From the NCBI GenBank assembly GCA_025667525.1, contig CM046882.1:20782488-20846487 (forward strand): 64,000 bases of DNA. The letters run 5' to 3'. The position numbers were made by a program, and so were the translations under genes. Positions within the stretch are counted from its first letter, which is position 1. Each line of letters opens with the position of its first letter. Below are positions 42,306 through 52,395 of the stretch, one piece after another. Below the pieces are notes generated by a model. The model was not told where the DNA came from and did not search any database. It saw only the letters and a list, made by a program, of their open reading frames with translations. The DNA is from Glebionis coronaria. Its lineage: Eukaryota > Streptophyta > Magnoliopsida > Asterales > Asteraceae.

Positions 42306-45300
42306 TTAAGTGAGATTAACCATTCCAATACTTGTCACCAAGTATTGAAATCTTCCAGTATCAAAAGGTTTAGTTAATAAATCTGACACATTTTCCTCAG
42401 TGTCAACCCTATCTGGTTGTATTAAACCTTTCTCAAAGCAATCTCTTATAAAATGGTGTCTAATTTCTATGTGTTTAGTTTTAGAATGATGCACAGGATT
42501 CTTAATGATGCATAAAGTACTATTATTGTCAACAAATATCTTAGTATGCATGAAATTATACCCATAATCCAACAGCTGGTTCTGAATCCACAACACTTGA
42601 CCACAACATGCTGCTGCAGCCACATACTCTGCTTCAGTTGTAGAATTAGCCACCACTGTTTGTTTCTTGCATTGCCAAGATATTAATCTGCTCCCAAGAA
42701 ACTGACATCCACCAGTTGTGGATTTCCTATCAAACTTATCACCTCCATAATCACTATCTGAATATGCAATCAGCTCCAATGGTGAATCCTTTGGGTACCA
42801 CAAACCAAGATTAGGGAAACATCTTAGGTACCTAAAGATCCTCTTCACAGCATAAAGGTGACATTCTTTGGGAGTCACTTGATGACGTGCACAAGCACAG
42901 ACAGCAAACATGATATCAGGTCTGGAAGCAGTAAGATACATCAAGGATCCAATCATGGATCTATAATGCCTGACATCAACATCTTTCCCATCTCCAATCT
43001 TTCCCCAAGGGTGTTCTCTATCCATAGGAGTAGAAGCCCTCTTTTCATGTGGAGAAAAGTCAAACTTCTTCAAGATCTCAGCAACATATTTGTCCTGGGA
43101 GATGAAGATACCATCTTCTTTCTGCTGAACTTGTAAACCAAGAAAGAAGTTCATCTCCCCCATAGCACTCATCTTGAATTTATCTGTCATAAGCTTGGAG
43201 AAATCCTCACTCATCTTTGGATCAGTAGACCCAAAAATGATATCATCAACATAGACCTGTACAAGCAACACATCTTTGCCTTTCTTCTTTGTAAATAGTG
43301 TTTGATCTATGGTGCCCCTCTTGAATCCATTGTCCACCAAATATGTAGACAAAGTACCATACCATGCTCTAGGGGCTTGATGAAGGCCATACATAGCCTT
43401 TTTGACTCTATACACTTTATCTGGATGCTCTGGATCCTCAAAACCAGGAGGTTGCATGACATAAACTTCCTCAACAATGGTGCCATACAAGAATGCACTC
43501 TTCACATCCATTTGATAGACTGTGAAGCCCATACAAGATGCATAGGCTAGAAAAATCCTAATAGCTTCAATCCTTGCAACTGGTGCAAAGACTTCCTCAT
43601 AGTCTATCCCCTCCTCTTGTGTATAACCTTGAGCCACTAACCTTGCCTTGTTTCTGACCACAATACCTCTTTCATCTCTTTTGTTCCTGAGAACCCATCT
43701 TGTCCCTATAGGTCTGACATATCTAGGACAATCAACCAGCTCCCAAACATCCTGAATTGCAAATTGGTGAAGCTCATCCTGCATTGCTTCCACCCAACTT
43801 GGTTCTTTAAGAGCATCAAATATCTTCTTGGGTTCTTCTTGTGACAGAAAACATGCAAACAAACATGCTTGCACAAGAGGGGTATCAACCTTCTTGTGTA
43901 TATTGGCAATAAATCCACCAAGACCTTGATGGGATCTTCTTGTCTGAACTGGAGTCATAACATCACCAATGATCTGAGATGGGGGGTGATTCCTCATTGT
44001 AGAAGTGAGAACCCCTCCTTCAAAAAGTCTGGTGTCCTCAACCTCATGCTCCATATTGCCAATGTCTTCTTCATCAGACTCTCTTTGATCAACAGGAATC
44101 TCTTCATAAACTCTGGAAGGTCCTCCTTTTTCAAAAGTGGAAGAGAAAAGATGTGCAAAGGTGTTGTCAACGTCTGAACCTTGTTTGTCAGCGCTTGGGC
44201 TAACAACGCTTGAACTGTTGTTGTCAACGTCTGAGCCATCAACGTCTGAATTGGTCTTGTCAGCGCTAGATTTGCCTTTGTCAGCGCCTGAAGAACCATG
44301 CATGTTTGTATCTGGTGGTACTTGGAAGCCACCATTATCTTGTCCAGCAGCAGCAGCAGCAGCAAAAGCATCAGTCCAAATGGGAATTGTGACATATTCA
44401 AATGTAGGAGATGCCTTTTCTGCTTGTGATCCAACCCTCTCATCAACCTGTGTACCTGAAACATCAACAATTTGTTCTTCCACAACATTTGAAGTTACCT
44501 TCACAATGTCTGGATTAGTGACAGGCATATAATTTAAAGTTCTAGATAAGGGTTCCAAATCAAACAACCAATTAGGACCACTCTCAGGATCACTAGGTTT
44601 ATTCTCTAAGAACCTAACATGTACTCTCTCAACAATACGTTTGTCTTCCTTAAGATAAACCCTATAACCCTTGCTCTGCACTAAATACCCCATGAAGTAA
44701 CCTTCATCACCTTTTGCACTAAATTTCCCTTAGGCATCACTAGTGTCTAAGACTACTACATGACATCCAAAAGGTCTGAGAAAACCAATATTAGGTTTTC
44801 TTCCCCAAAGTAACTCATAAGGTGTCTTGTTCTGAATTTTGTTAACCAATGCTCTATTTTGCACATAGCATGCTGTATTAACAGCCTCAGCCCAAAAGGC
44901 TATGGGAAAGTGAGCATCAGCCAACATTGTTCTGGCTGCTTCAATTAGGGTTCTATTTTTCCTTTCAGCAACCCCATTTTGTTGTGGGGTTCTAGCAATA
45001 CTAAATTGCCTAGTAATTCCCTTCCTGGCACAAAAATCATCCAGCTTCTTGTTCCTAAATTCTCCACCATTATCACTCCTAAGCATCTTAACCTCATTAC
45101 CAGACCTTTTCTCAATTTGAGTGATAAATTCAATAAGAACATCAGCTGTGTCACTCTTCATAGCTAGAAAGAATGTCCAAGTAAACCTAGAAAAGTCATC
45201 AGTGACAACAAAACAATATGACTTGCCATTCAAACTTTCTATATTAGTTGGACCAAAGAGGTCCATGTGAAGCATATGAAGAGGTCTGGAACTAGTATGC

Positions 45301-45944
45301 ACCTGCTTGGACTTGAATGAGACCTTGTGCTGCTTGCCTTTAAGACATGCAACACAAGAGTGGTCATTGTGGAAGGCCTTCTCAGGCAAACCATCAACTA
45401 AACCAAGCCTCACAAGTCTATTTATATTTTTAAAATTTATGTGCCCTAGTCTCCTGTGCCACAAATTACTTTCATCTACTGAGGCCTTAGCATAAAAACA
45501 AGACATATTTGTATTCACTTTAATCCCATTTAAATTCACATTATATATGTCCTTATGCCTAGGTGTTCTATACTCAATGTACTTCTCATCAGGGATCTTA
45601 AAATCCTTGCTTAACACCAAACACTCAGTATCAGTGAAAAGAACCTTATTTTTGTTATCACGCACTTGTGATACACTAAACAGATTATAATCCAGTTCTT
45701 TTACCAGGAAGACGTTCTCAAAACGTAGATTATTGGTGAGAAGGGTTCCTTTGCCTGTAATGGTGCCGTAGCCCCCTCCAAAGTATACCTTATCACCATC
45801 TTGAATAGGAGTGAAGTTTGTCAGATAGTCTTCCTTTCCTGTCATGTGCCTTGAGCATCCACTATCCCAATATCCATAATCATTGATCTGTCTCTGAATG
45901 CCCTGCACATAAAGAAAACAAATTAGTTTTCTTTGGGAACCCAA
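42306..45944 (-). pseudogene. pol: Pol polyprotein of S2: protease, integrase, RT, RNase H; one nonsense codon
   Basis: Collinear with S1 pol. Protease YWDSGCSRHMTG, integrase finger WHRRLGHINF ... CVACLKGKQHK, core MDLFGPTNIES, MLRSDNGGEFRN and TPQQNGVAERKNR, then a linker with GADK, SADK, DVDG repeats, RT with YVDDIIFGS, and RNase H with [14 protein letters not shown] and the end SIGMVNLT. The frame is interrupted once by TAA 44730-44732, 404 codons in, at a site different from the S1 stop. The start region overlaps the end of gag in the -1 frame and has no ATG there. Confidence 0.9.
44160..44295 (-). repeat. CG-TGA motif array in the integrase-RT linker of S2
   Basis: Same position as in S1; on the minus strand GGCGCTGACAAAG, AGCGCTGACAAG, GACGTTGATGG, GACGTTGACAAC, AGCGTTGTTAG, AGCGCTGACAAAC and GACGTTGACAAC. 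Several copies have GTT for GCT (C to T), turning SADK into DVD. Confidence 0.82.
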
Positions 45945-48754
45945 GTCTCAAAAGACTTGGATTCAACTGGTTGTTCAATAAGAACAGACTTAGTTCTCAC
46001 AACAACCCCATTATCATCCCTTTTAGGATGAAAAACCCAGTTAACCCCAATTGGTTTTGTAATGACCTTTGAAATGTAATTAAACCTGTTGCAAGTCATT
46101 GAAATTCCATTATTATTAGGGTTTTGATCTTTCTTGGGTCTCCATGTTAAGCTTGAAGAAGCTTTTGACCCCTTACCTTGTGGCTGCAAATACTTAGGTC
46201 TGGTCACGTTTCTGTCAGCGTTGGATTTTGTCCTGTCAACGCTGAAATTACCCTTGTCAGCGTTGAACCTAGGGTTTGCTACAGGAACCCATTGCCTGTT
46301 TGACCAGGTGTTTATCTTTTGAAAAGGTCTTTGTCCATGAGTGTTAGACCTTCTAGAGAAGAATGGGGCAGGTCTAATCACTTGTGGACTTTGCTGCACA
46401 CAAGGTCTGGGTCTGACAACGTTTGACTTCCTAACAACGTTGACTTTCTTTCTATCAGCGCTAAAATTGTTCCTATCAGCGCTGGCTTTGGGAGCGTTGA
46501 CACACTTGTATGCCAAATGTGAAAAGCTACCACAAGTATAACAGGCTTTCTTAGACACACTCTTAGGTCTAGAAGCGAAGAAACCTGTTCCATGATTGTT
46601 AACTTGGCTCTTGGGTGACCTATTACTTCTATACATCTCTGCATATTTAATGGTAGGTCTTCTAACAGTGTTTGAGCCTAGGTCAACAACTTTACCAGTA
46701 ACTGGGTGAGTAACCTTAATGGGTGGTGTTTCATTGGGACTTTCACATAGCAAACCTCCCTTAACAAATAAAGTAGGGTTAGCTTTCTTCCACTCATTTA
46801 GGTCAGTCAGTTTTTGTTGATACTCATCCACTGGAGTGACAACTCTTGGTGGAGGAATGAATTCCTCTTCTTGGCATTCTGGTATACCAGTCCAAGATAA
46901 ATCCTTTCTAAGGACACCATAGAAGTCACCAGCTGGTGGTGGAACCAGAGAGTAGTCATTCATCCCAATCCCAGTCATGTCCTTAGGATCCCTTTGTTTA
47001 GCTACACAGTCTCCTAGGGCTTGGGTGGCTTTATCAAATCTTTGAATCTTGAGGTCAACATTATCTTTATTCTTAATGGCCTCATCTAACTTAGCCTGAA
47101 GGTCTCTATTGACCTTTGTCATGATATTTCTAATATCCATACTACCCTCTAGCTCATGTTTTAAGATATTTATCTTATCTTTTAAATCAAATTCCATTTT
47201 CTTGTATTCAGAAACGGTTTTCTCAGTTTCAGTAAGAGCTAGTTGGTAATAGGACAATTTACACCTTTCAGTGCTCATATCATCTTTTAGTTTTAACACC
47301 TCTTTGTTAAGTCTATCAGTGTTTAACCTACAACCTTTGCTACAAAAAGCATCATCATATACCTCATTATCAGATGAAGAGGAGGAGTGTGCCATGAGAG
47401 CATATTCAACATGCTCTTCTTCTTCAATATCAGCAATCAAAGCTTTGTCCTCTTCAGCATCCTTAGCCAGATAACTCCAATCCCATCCAGTACCATCAAT
47501 TCCTTGAACTGTAACCATGGCTTTGGAGTCTTGAGCTTTAACAACCTGACTTGAGGGTTTACCAGCATCAGATCTTCTAGGAGATCTGCATTCCCTCATG
47601 AAGTGCCCCATGCGATGACAGTTGTAGCACTCAACTTTGGATTTATCAAATCCAGCAGTGTCTTTAGCATTGAAGGTCATCTTCTTCTTGAACCTTCTAT
47701 TCCACCTATTTGCTCTTATACTAGCAAGAGCCATGTTCCACTTGATGTCCATCTCTTCCAAGTGTTCATCACTTATCTGCTCAAGGTCCTCATATGTAAT
47801 CACTGAACCATTGGGCAAAGAAGCAATGTAAGCACACACAATATCCAAATCCAAACCAGCAGGTTTAACTCTTGGGCAGTCATTCATGAATGTGTCAGCG
47901 TCTGAAAAGGAGACGTTGACAGGACTTGTTCCAGCGCTGACAAATGATGATCCAGTAACTGGATGCATAAAAGAGTCCTTCTGATTGAATTGACCTTGAC
48001 TATGAGAGAAGAAGGCCATGTTGTTGGTGCTAGCTTTGCTTCCATGAGCTGAAAGAGTTTCATCTTCCAACAGTCTTAGTTTGTTGTAGATGTCATCAAA
48101 CGAAGAGCTCTTGTAAGTATTATTGGCAAGAATAGATCTTGCCTCAATCTTCCATGCCTCACCAAGACTTTTCAGAAAGGTAGCATTGGTGTCAATATCA
48201 CCAACTTGTGTCCCCATGAAGGACAACTTGCTTGTGATGTCAAGCAATCTGCTTCTCATACTACTTAGTTTCTCATTGGGCTGAGCTTTGAAGACAACAT
48301 AATCATGCAGAAGTTTCTTTTTCTTTTCTTCCTTAGTGTCTGCATTACCACCATATGCAACTTCAATGGCTTCCCAAAGATCCTTAGCAGATTCATAGCC
48401 TCTATATTTGTGCTGATTTTCTTGTCCCAAAGAGACTTTCAGAATATTTAGGGCTTTCATGTCAACCCTTTTCTTTGCAATATCTTCAGCACCTACAGCT
48501 CTACCATCTCCGGGTTTTTCTTTCTTGTCTTCATCAGGACATCCTTCAACAGCTGATCTTGCCGTAATGGCATCCTGAATCTTTTGAGCCTTATTGAATG
48601 AGTTTCCATATTCAATAATCTCCCAGAGTGTGTAATCAAAGATCCCCAGATATTGTTCAAAGTTGAACTTCCATAAGTCAAAGTTGGTTGCATCAAGCAT
48701 GGGAATCTTGATGTTTGGTAATGGTGAAGAGGAGGAGGTTATTGCTTCAGACAT
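45923..48754 (-). CDS. gag: Gag polyprotein of S2 (943 aa)
   Basis: Fully open Gag with the same plan as S1: capsid-like UBN2 part (FDLWKFNFEQYLGIFDYTLW, ESAKDLWEAIEVAYGG, LSSMRSRLLDITSKLSFMG), zinc knuckle CYNCHRMGHFMREC near residue 375, a coiled coil (about 480-600), a second knuckle CYTCGSFSHLAYKC near 735, and a basic tail. ATG 48752-48754; the -1 frame pol follows. Since gag is intact, S2 could supply Gag to other copies if transcribed; this is inference. Confidence 0.92.
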   Translation of the reverse strand: MSEAITSSSSPLPNIKIPMLDATNFDLWKFNFEQYLGIFDYTLWEIIEYGNSFNKAQKIQDAITARSAVEGCPDEDKKEKPGDGRAVGAEDIAKKRVDMKALNILKVSLGQENQHKYRGYESAKDLWEAIEVAYGGNADTKEEKKKKLLHDYVVFKAQPNEKLSSMRSRLLDITSKLSFMGTQVGDIDTNATFLKSLGEAWKIEARSILANNTYKSSSFDDIYNKLRLLEDETLSAHGSKASTNNMAFFSHSQGQFNQKDSFMHPVTGSSFVSAGTSPVNVSFSDADTFMNDCPRVKPAGLDLDIVCAYIASLPNGSVITYEDLEQISDEHLEEMDIKWNMALASIRANRWNRRFKKKMTFNAKDTAGFDKSKVECYNCHRMGHFMRECRSPRRSDAGKPSSQVVKAQDSKAMVTVQGIDGTGWDWSYLAKDAEEDKALIADIEEEEHVEYALMAHSSSSSDNEVYDDAFCSKGCRLNTDRLNKEVLKLKDDMSTERCKLSYYQLALTETEKTVSEYKKMEFDLKDKINILKHELEGSMDIRNIMTKVNRDLQAKLDEAIKNKDNVDLKIQRFDKATQALGDCVAKQRDPKDMTGIGMNDYSLVPPPAGDFYGVLRKDLSWTGIPECQEEEFIPPPRVVTPVDEYQQKLTDLNEWKKANPTLFVKGGLLCESPNETPPIKVTHPVTGKVVDLGSNTVRRPTIKYAEMYRSNRSPKSQVNNHGTGFFASRPKSVSKKACYTCGSFSHLAYKCVNAPKASADRNNFSADRKKVNVVRKSNVVRPRPCVQQSPQVIRPAPFFSRRSNTHGQRPFQKINTWSNRQWVPVANPRFNADKGNFSVDRTKSNADRNVTRPKYLQPQGKGSKASSSLTWRPKKDQNPNNNGISMTCNRFNYISKVITKPIGVNWVFHPKRDDNGVVVRTKSVLIEQPVESKSFETWVPKEN
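46205..46500 (-). repeat. CG[C/T]TGA motif clusters inside S2 gag
   Basis: On the minus strand AACGCTGACAAG-like copies around the second zinc knuckle (SADRNNFSADRK, FNADKGNFSVDR), matching S1 positions. Confidence 0.78.
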
Positions 48755-48840
48755 GATGTTTTTAGGGTTTTGAGAAAATTAGGGTTTTGGTGTTCGTGTA
48801 TCGTTCTGGTGTTCTTCAAAGATCAAAAGTTCCTCAACAA

Positions 48841-48852
48841 GCTCTGATACCA
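48841..48852 (-). other. Primer-binding site of S2
   Basis: Minus strand TGGTATCAGAGC two bases inside the 5' LTR. Confidence 0.92.
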
Positions 48853-48854
48853 CT

Positions 48855-49370
48855 TGTTGATCCCAAACTTAGATCGATTAGCTTTGTGTATACGAGATTA
48901 GATCAAGTATAACACGTAGAGAAACCTTTGTTATATGCTTTGTGAATCTAAGTATTATGCGGAATTTAATACTTAAACAAGAACACAAGATGTAAACAAA
49001 ACTTTCACTTTGATTATGAATGTCGAACTTGCTTACAATGAAAGATGTTTATGAATGAAAACTTAATGAAAACTTGATAATAAACATTAACCTAAAGGCC
49101 TTCTTTTATAGACTAAGAAGCCTTGTACAATAAGCTACGTATCAACTATTCTAGGTATAGAAAATACATTGTCGTTTCTATCCTTACTAGAAGTATTCTA
49201 GAATATAATAAACGTGTAGCTCACAACTTCCATCAGTGCTTGTCTTCAATCTGTCAACGCTTGACTTTAACTTGTCAACGCTTGGGCTGTCAGCGCTCAC
49301 TTTGTTCTTGTCAACGCTTGAGTTGTTCTTGTCAGCGCTCAAGTGATCTGGCCTTAATTTATTCCCAACA
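48855..49370 (-). repeat. 5' LTR of S2
   Basis: 516 bp, paired with 25363-25878. Three differences by eye (TACGAGATT against TACGATATT, CATTGTCG against CATTATCG, and GTCAACGC against GTCAATGC). TATA box 49103-49111 on the minus strand. Confidence 0.93.
49103..49111 (-). promoter_or_regulatory. TATA box of the S2 5' LTR
   Basis: Minus strand CTATAAAAG, which would drive the S2 genomic transcript. Confidence 0.68.
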
Positions 49371-49375
49371 CTATC
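49371..49375. repeat. Target-site duplication of S2, right copy
   Basis: CTATC, matching 25358-25362. Confidence 0.9.
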
Positions 49376-52300
49376 ATAACCTGTTGGTATGTCAGGTACT
49401 TAGATATGAACGTATTGTATCTTGCTTCGTAGAACTTGATACATAGGAGTTTGCGAAACTCTGAGTCTATGAATCCAAACTTCTCTTAGCGTAGGATTTT
49501 CTAGAACACCTAATGTAATGTAGGGTTCCCTCCTTTACGCATAAGTTGAGTCATGGTAAGATTAACCATGCAATTCCATGTGATCCAGCGTGTCACTATA
49601 ATCAACCAGAACTGATATCGGAAAAATTTTCTAGGGTAAAATTTCTCTTGTCATAGAATTTGCAACATAGTGCAGATATGGTCTTCCTGTTCTTCTCTAG
49701 GCTTAAAGGAAAGTAGGTTATCCTCAATGAAAACACTGATGAATTTGCTATGAGTTCATGGAAACTCATTCTTATAATGCCGTTGGAGCATTGATGAGAC
49801 TAATTCAAAATTTTGAATCTAGCATGACCGAGTCATGTACGAAAAGCAGTCATGGACATGTCCTGCTCTTTCACCCGTCACTGTTGGCAACATGATCATG
49901 AGTTCAATCTTGGAAAAGTGATTAACACTATAAGGTCGATTGGACATGTTGTCAATACGTGAAGGAGAATAACGGTCATGAATGGTGATTTGTTTACGTC
50001 GACGGTAGTCGACACATAATCTCATGGTACCGTCCTTCTCCTTGTAAGTTCTTCTAGAATGTATGGGAAGATTTTGGAATAATCAACTGGCTATGCGTAA
50101 AAGACTTAAGTGGTCGTGTCTTGCTGACAGCTAGAAAATTTTAGCGACCATGGCTAACAACGCACATGCTTGTAAGCATAGATAATTTGTACAGATTTTC
50201 CCGATGGAAAATCAAGCTGAATGTATTCAGGAGCCTGAACATTACTGTACATAATTATGAATCGTAGCATGGTGTGCTGTTCCTAGTCCATGATTAGGAT
50301 AAAATTCATCTCGTGTCTGTCCGAGGAAATGCGTTAGCAGCTTGGATCTCATCATTAAGCTGAAGGAAAACCTTCGTATACGTGGGAATACGAAAGGCGT
50401 CCTTTATGGTCATAAATATATGAAGTATGGTGAAACAAAAGAAAGTGAAATTGGCAACGTGATAGTTCTCACTGATGCGCCGATAATGGTATTGAAATTC
50501 TTGTGGCCTGATTAATACATGGCACAACAAAATGGATATACCCTTGGAGGGTACCCTGAATTTCTTAGAAATGTCTCATAGTTAGACGTGAGTCATGTGT
50601 CTTGACTGGTGTCTTGGAACTATAAGCATGACATATGTCTTGACTGGTGTCTTGACATGTGTCATCAGGAAGTATACGTGAGACATGTGTCTCGATTGAT
50701 GTCTTGACATGTGTCTCGAGACGTAATTCCATAGAACTACAATATTAGGTTATTATGCCAGACTTGGCGGATCGTTTGGACTACTGATCCTTTGTATGTC
50801 TGATAACGTCCGCGGCCGGAGCCTCAGTTGCGATTTCTAGGATAGTTTCTGTCATAGTAGTGGTTACTATCGTCCTGTCTGTCAGTTCCATGACGGTCAT
50901 TCTCATGACCGTGATTCATGTAACTATTCATCTAAGTGGCCGGCTGGTACCGGTTTGCACTCATATGGCTGAAATGACAGTCGAATGACATGTGACATGT
51001 AACTAAGAATTAGGGACAATGATTGATGGAAATTGTTTGATGGTGAAGCATGTTCTCGTCCAATTGCTTACTCCGACGCCTTTGTCTTAGTCTAGTAGGA
51101 TCTCCAGGTTGTGAACAACATCAGCATCTCGTAGCGTCTCCGAACGTCAGCATCATCAACCTTTAGTAACATCTCCCAGTTATGAGCGGCATCAGCAATC
51201 TTGTAGAATATCAGCAATTGAAAATACGCCTTAGGTGATTCAGAATCGACTAGTGAATACTCGTGAAGTATTCTAAGTGAAATACACATGGATTAAGGTA
51301 CGTGTAATACACATGAAATACGGTACGTGGAGTACACGTGGAATGAACATGAAATGATCGGTATGGGGTCGATCATTTATCATGATTTAAGGAAAGTATA
51401 TCGGTTAAACGGTTAGGAAAACCATCATGATAACCTGGCAGTATTAGCATAGACATCATTCTGGTTGTAATGGAAACGTTAAAGTGTGGTTACACAAAAT
51501 TCAACGATGATTTGCCTGACAGCATGATCAATGAAAACCAACCATGACTATCATGAAAGCAGGATTCAATGAAATCTAACAACGTCTTGCAGGACAGCGC
51601 AAATAACATCAGAGGTGTAAGACATAATCAACATGGAGACGGAATTATCATGAAGAAACATGAAACCATCTATCATGAAGAAGTGTATAACATAATCAGC
51701 ATGAAACTGAAGTTAACCATGACAGTATGAAAACATACTTGACATAAAAACATAGTAATTTATGAGGGGACATGAAAAAAAATTTATGCCAATAAATCAT
51801 GAGAAAAATTTTATGCATGAAGAACAGTGCATGAATGTATAATGTAGTTTATAAAACCTTTATATGTGCGAGGGGACGCCTATAGGTCGATCCCAAAACA
51901 AAAGACATAGCGAGGGGACGCCTATGAGTCGGTCCCAAAGTTAAAAGTTTCGATAAAAGAACATGCGACTAAATAGGGCCAGTCCTGTACCAACCATTAC
52001 TTAGTCATAATCCCTGCAACAATGATACATGAAACATAAATAAATGAAACTCGTCTGTTAAAACTTATCAGAAAAAAATTTTATGTGACTAATTATGAAC
52101 TATTGAGGTTCAGTCCACATAGTCACAGTTCACGAGGAACGTCATGCATGAAATAATGACACGTAACTAAATATGAATGACGGTTGTCCATCCATATTAG
52201 TACAACAATATCGATGCAAACATCAAGGTTAAAACCTCAAGGTGCTGAAAACATCATGGTTAAAACAACAATGCGCTAAAAACATAAATACGTAGAATAT

Positions 52301-52379
52301 CAAACGTTGGCTTGGGAAACTCCTAGTGACTACCCACTAGTCACAGGTCGAGTTTTAGAGCCTACAGGTCGAAGCCTTA
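49376..52379 (-). pseudogene. Ruined interior of G3, right part, with RT remnant
   Basis: The only recognisable protein is at 49819-50025 (minus): MRLCVDYRRRKQITIHDRY and SPSRIDN, matching G5 [22 protein letters not shown]. The rest is degraded. Near 50580-50710 GTCTTGACTGGTGTCTTG words recur, and near 51870 and 51912 GCGAGGGGACGCCTAT is a direct repeat 41 bp apart. I see no gag zinc knuckle. Confidence 0.65.
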
Positions 52380-52391
52380 GCTCTGATACCA
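52380..52391 (-). other. Primer-binding site of G3
   Basis: Minus strand TGGTATCAGAGC, four bases inside the right LTR. Confidence 0.85.
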
Positions 52392-52395
52392 TAAT

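Larger units (their letters stand above)
25363..49370 (-). mobile_element. Sirevirus-like Ty1/copia element S2, split by S1
   Basis: Complete minus-strand element: 5' LTR (48855-49370), primer-binding site, gag, pol, spacer, ORF3, polypurine tract and 3' LTR (25363-25878). Without S1 and the extra duplication it is about 11.96 kb. The LTRs are both 516 bp and differ at three positions by eye. Gag is open; pol has one nonsense codon; ORF3 has a nonsense codon, a frameshift and the S1 insertion. Confidence 0.92.
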
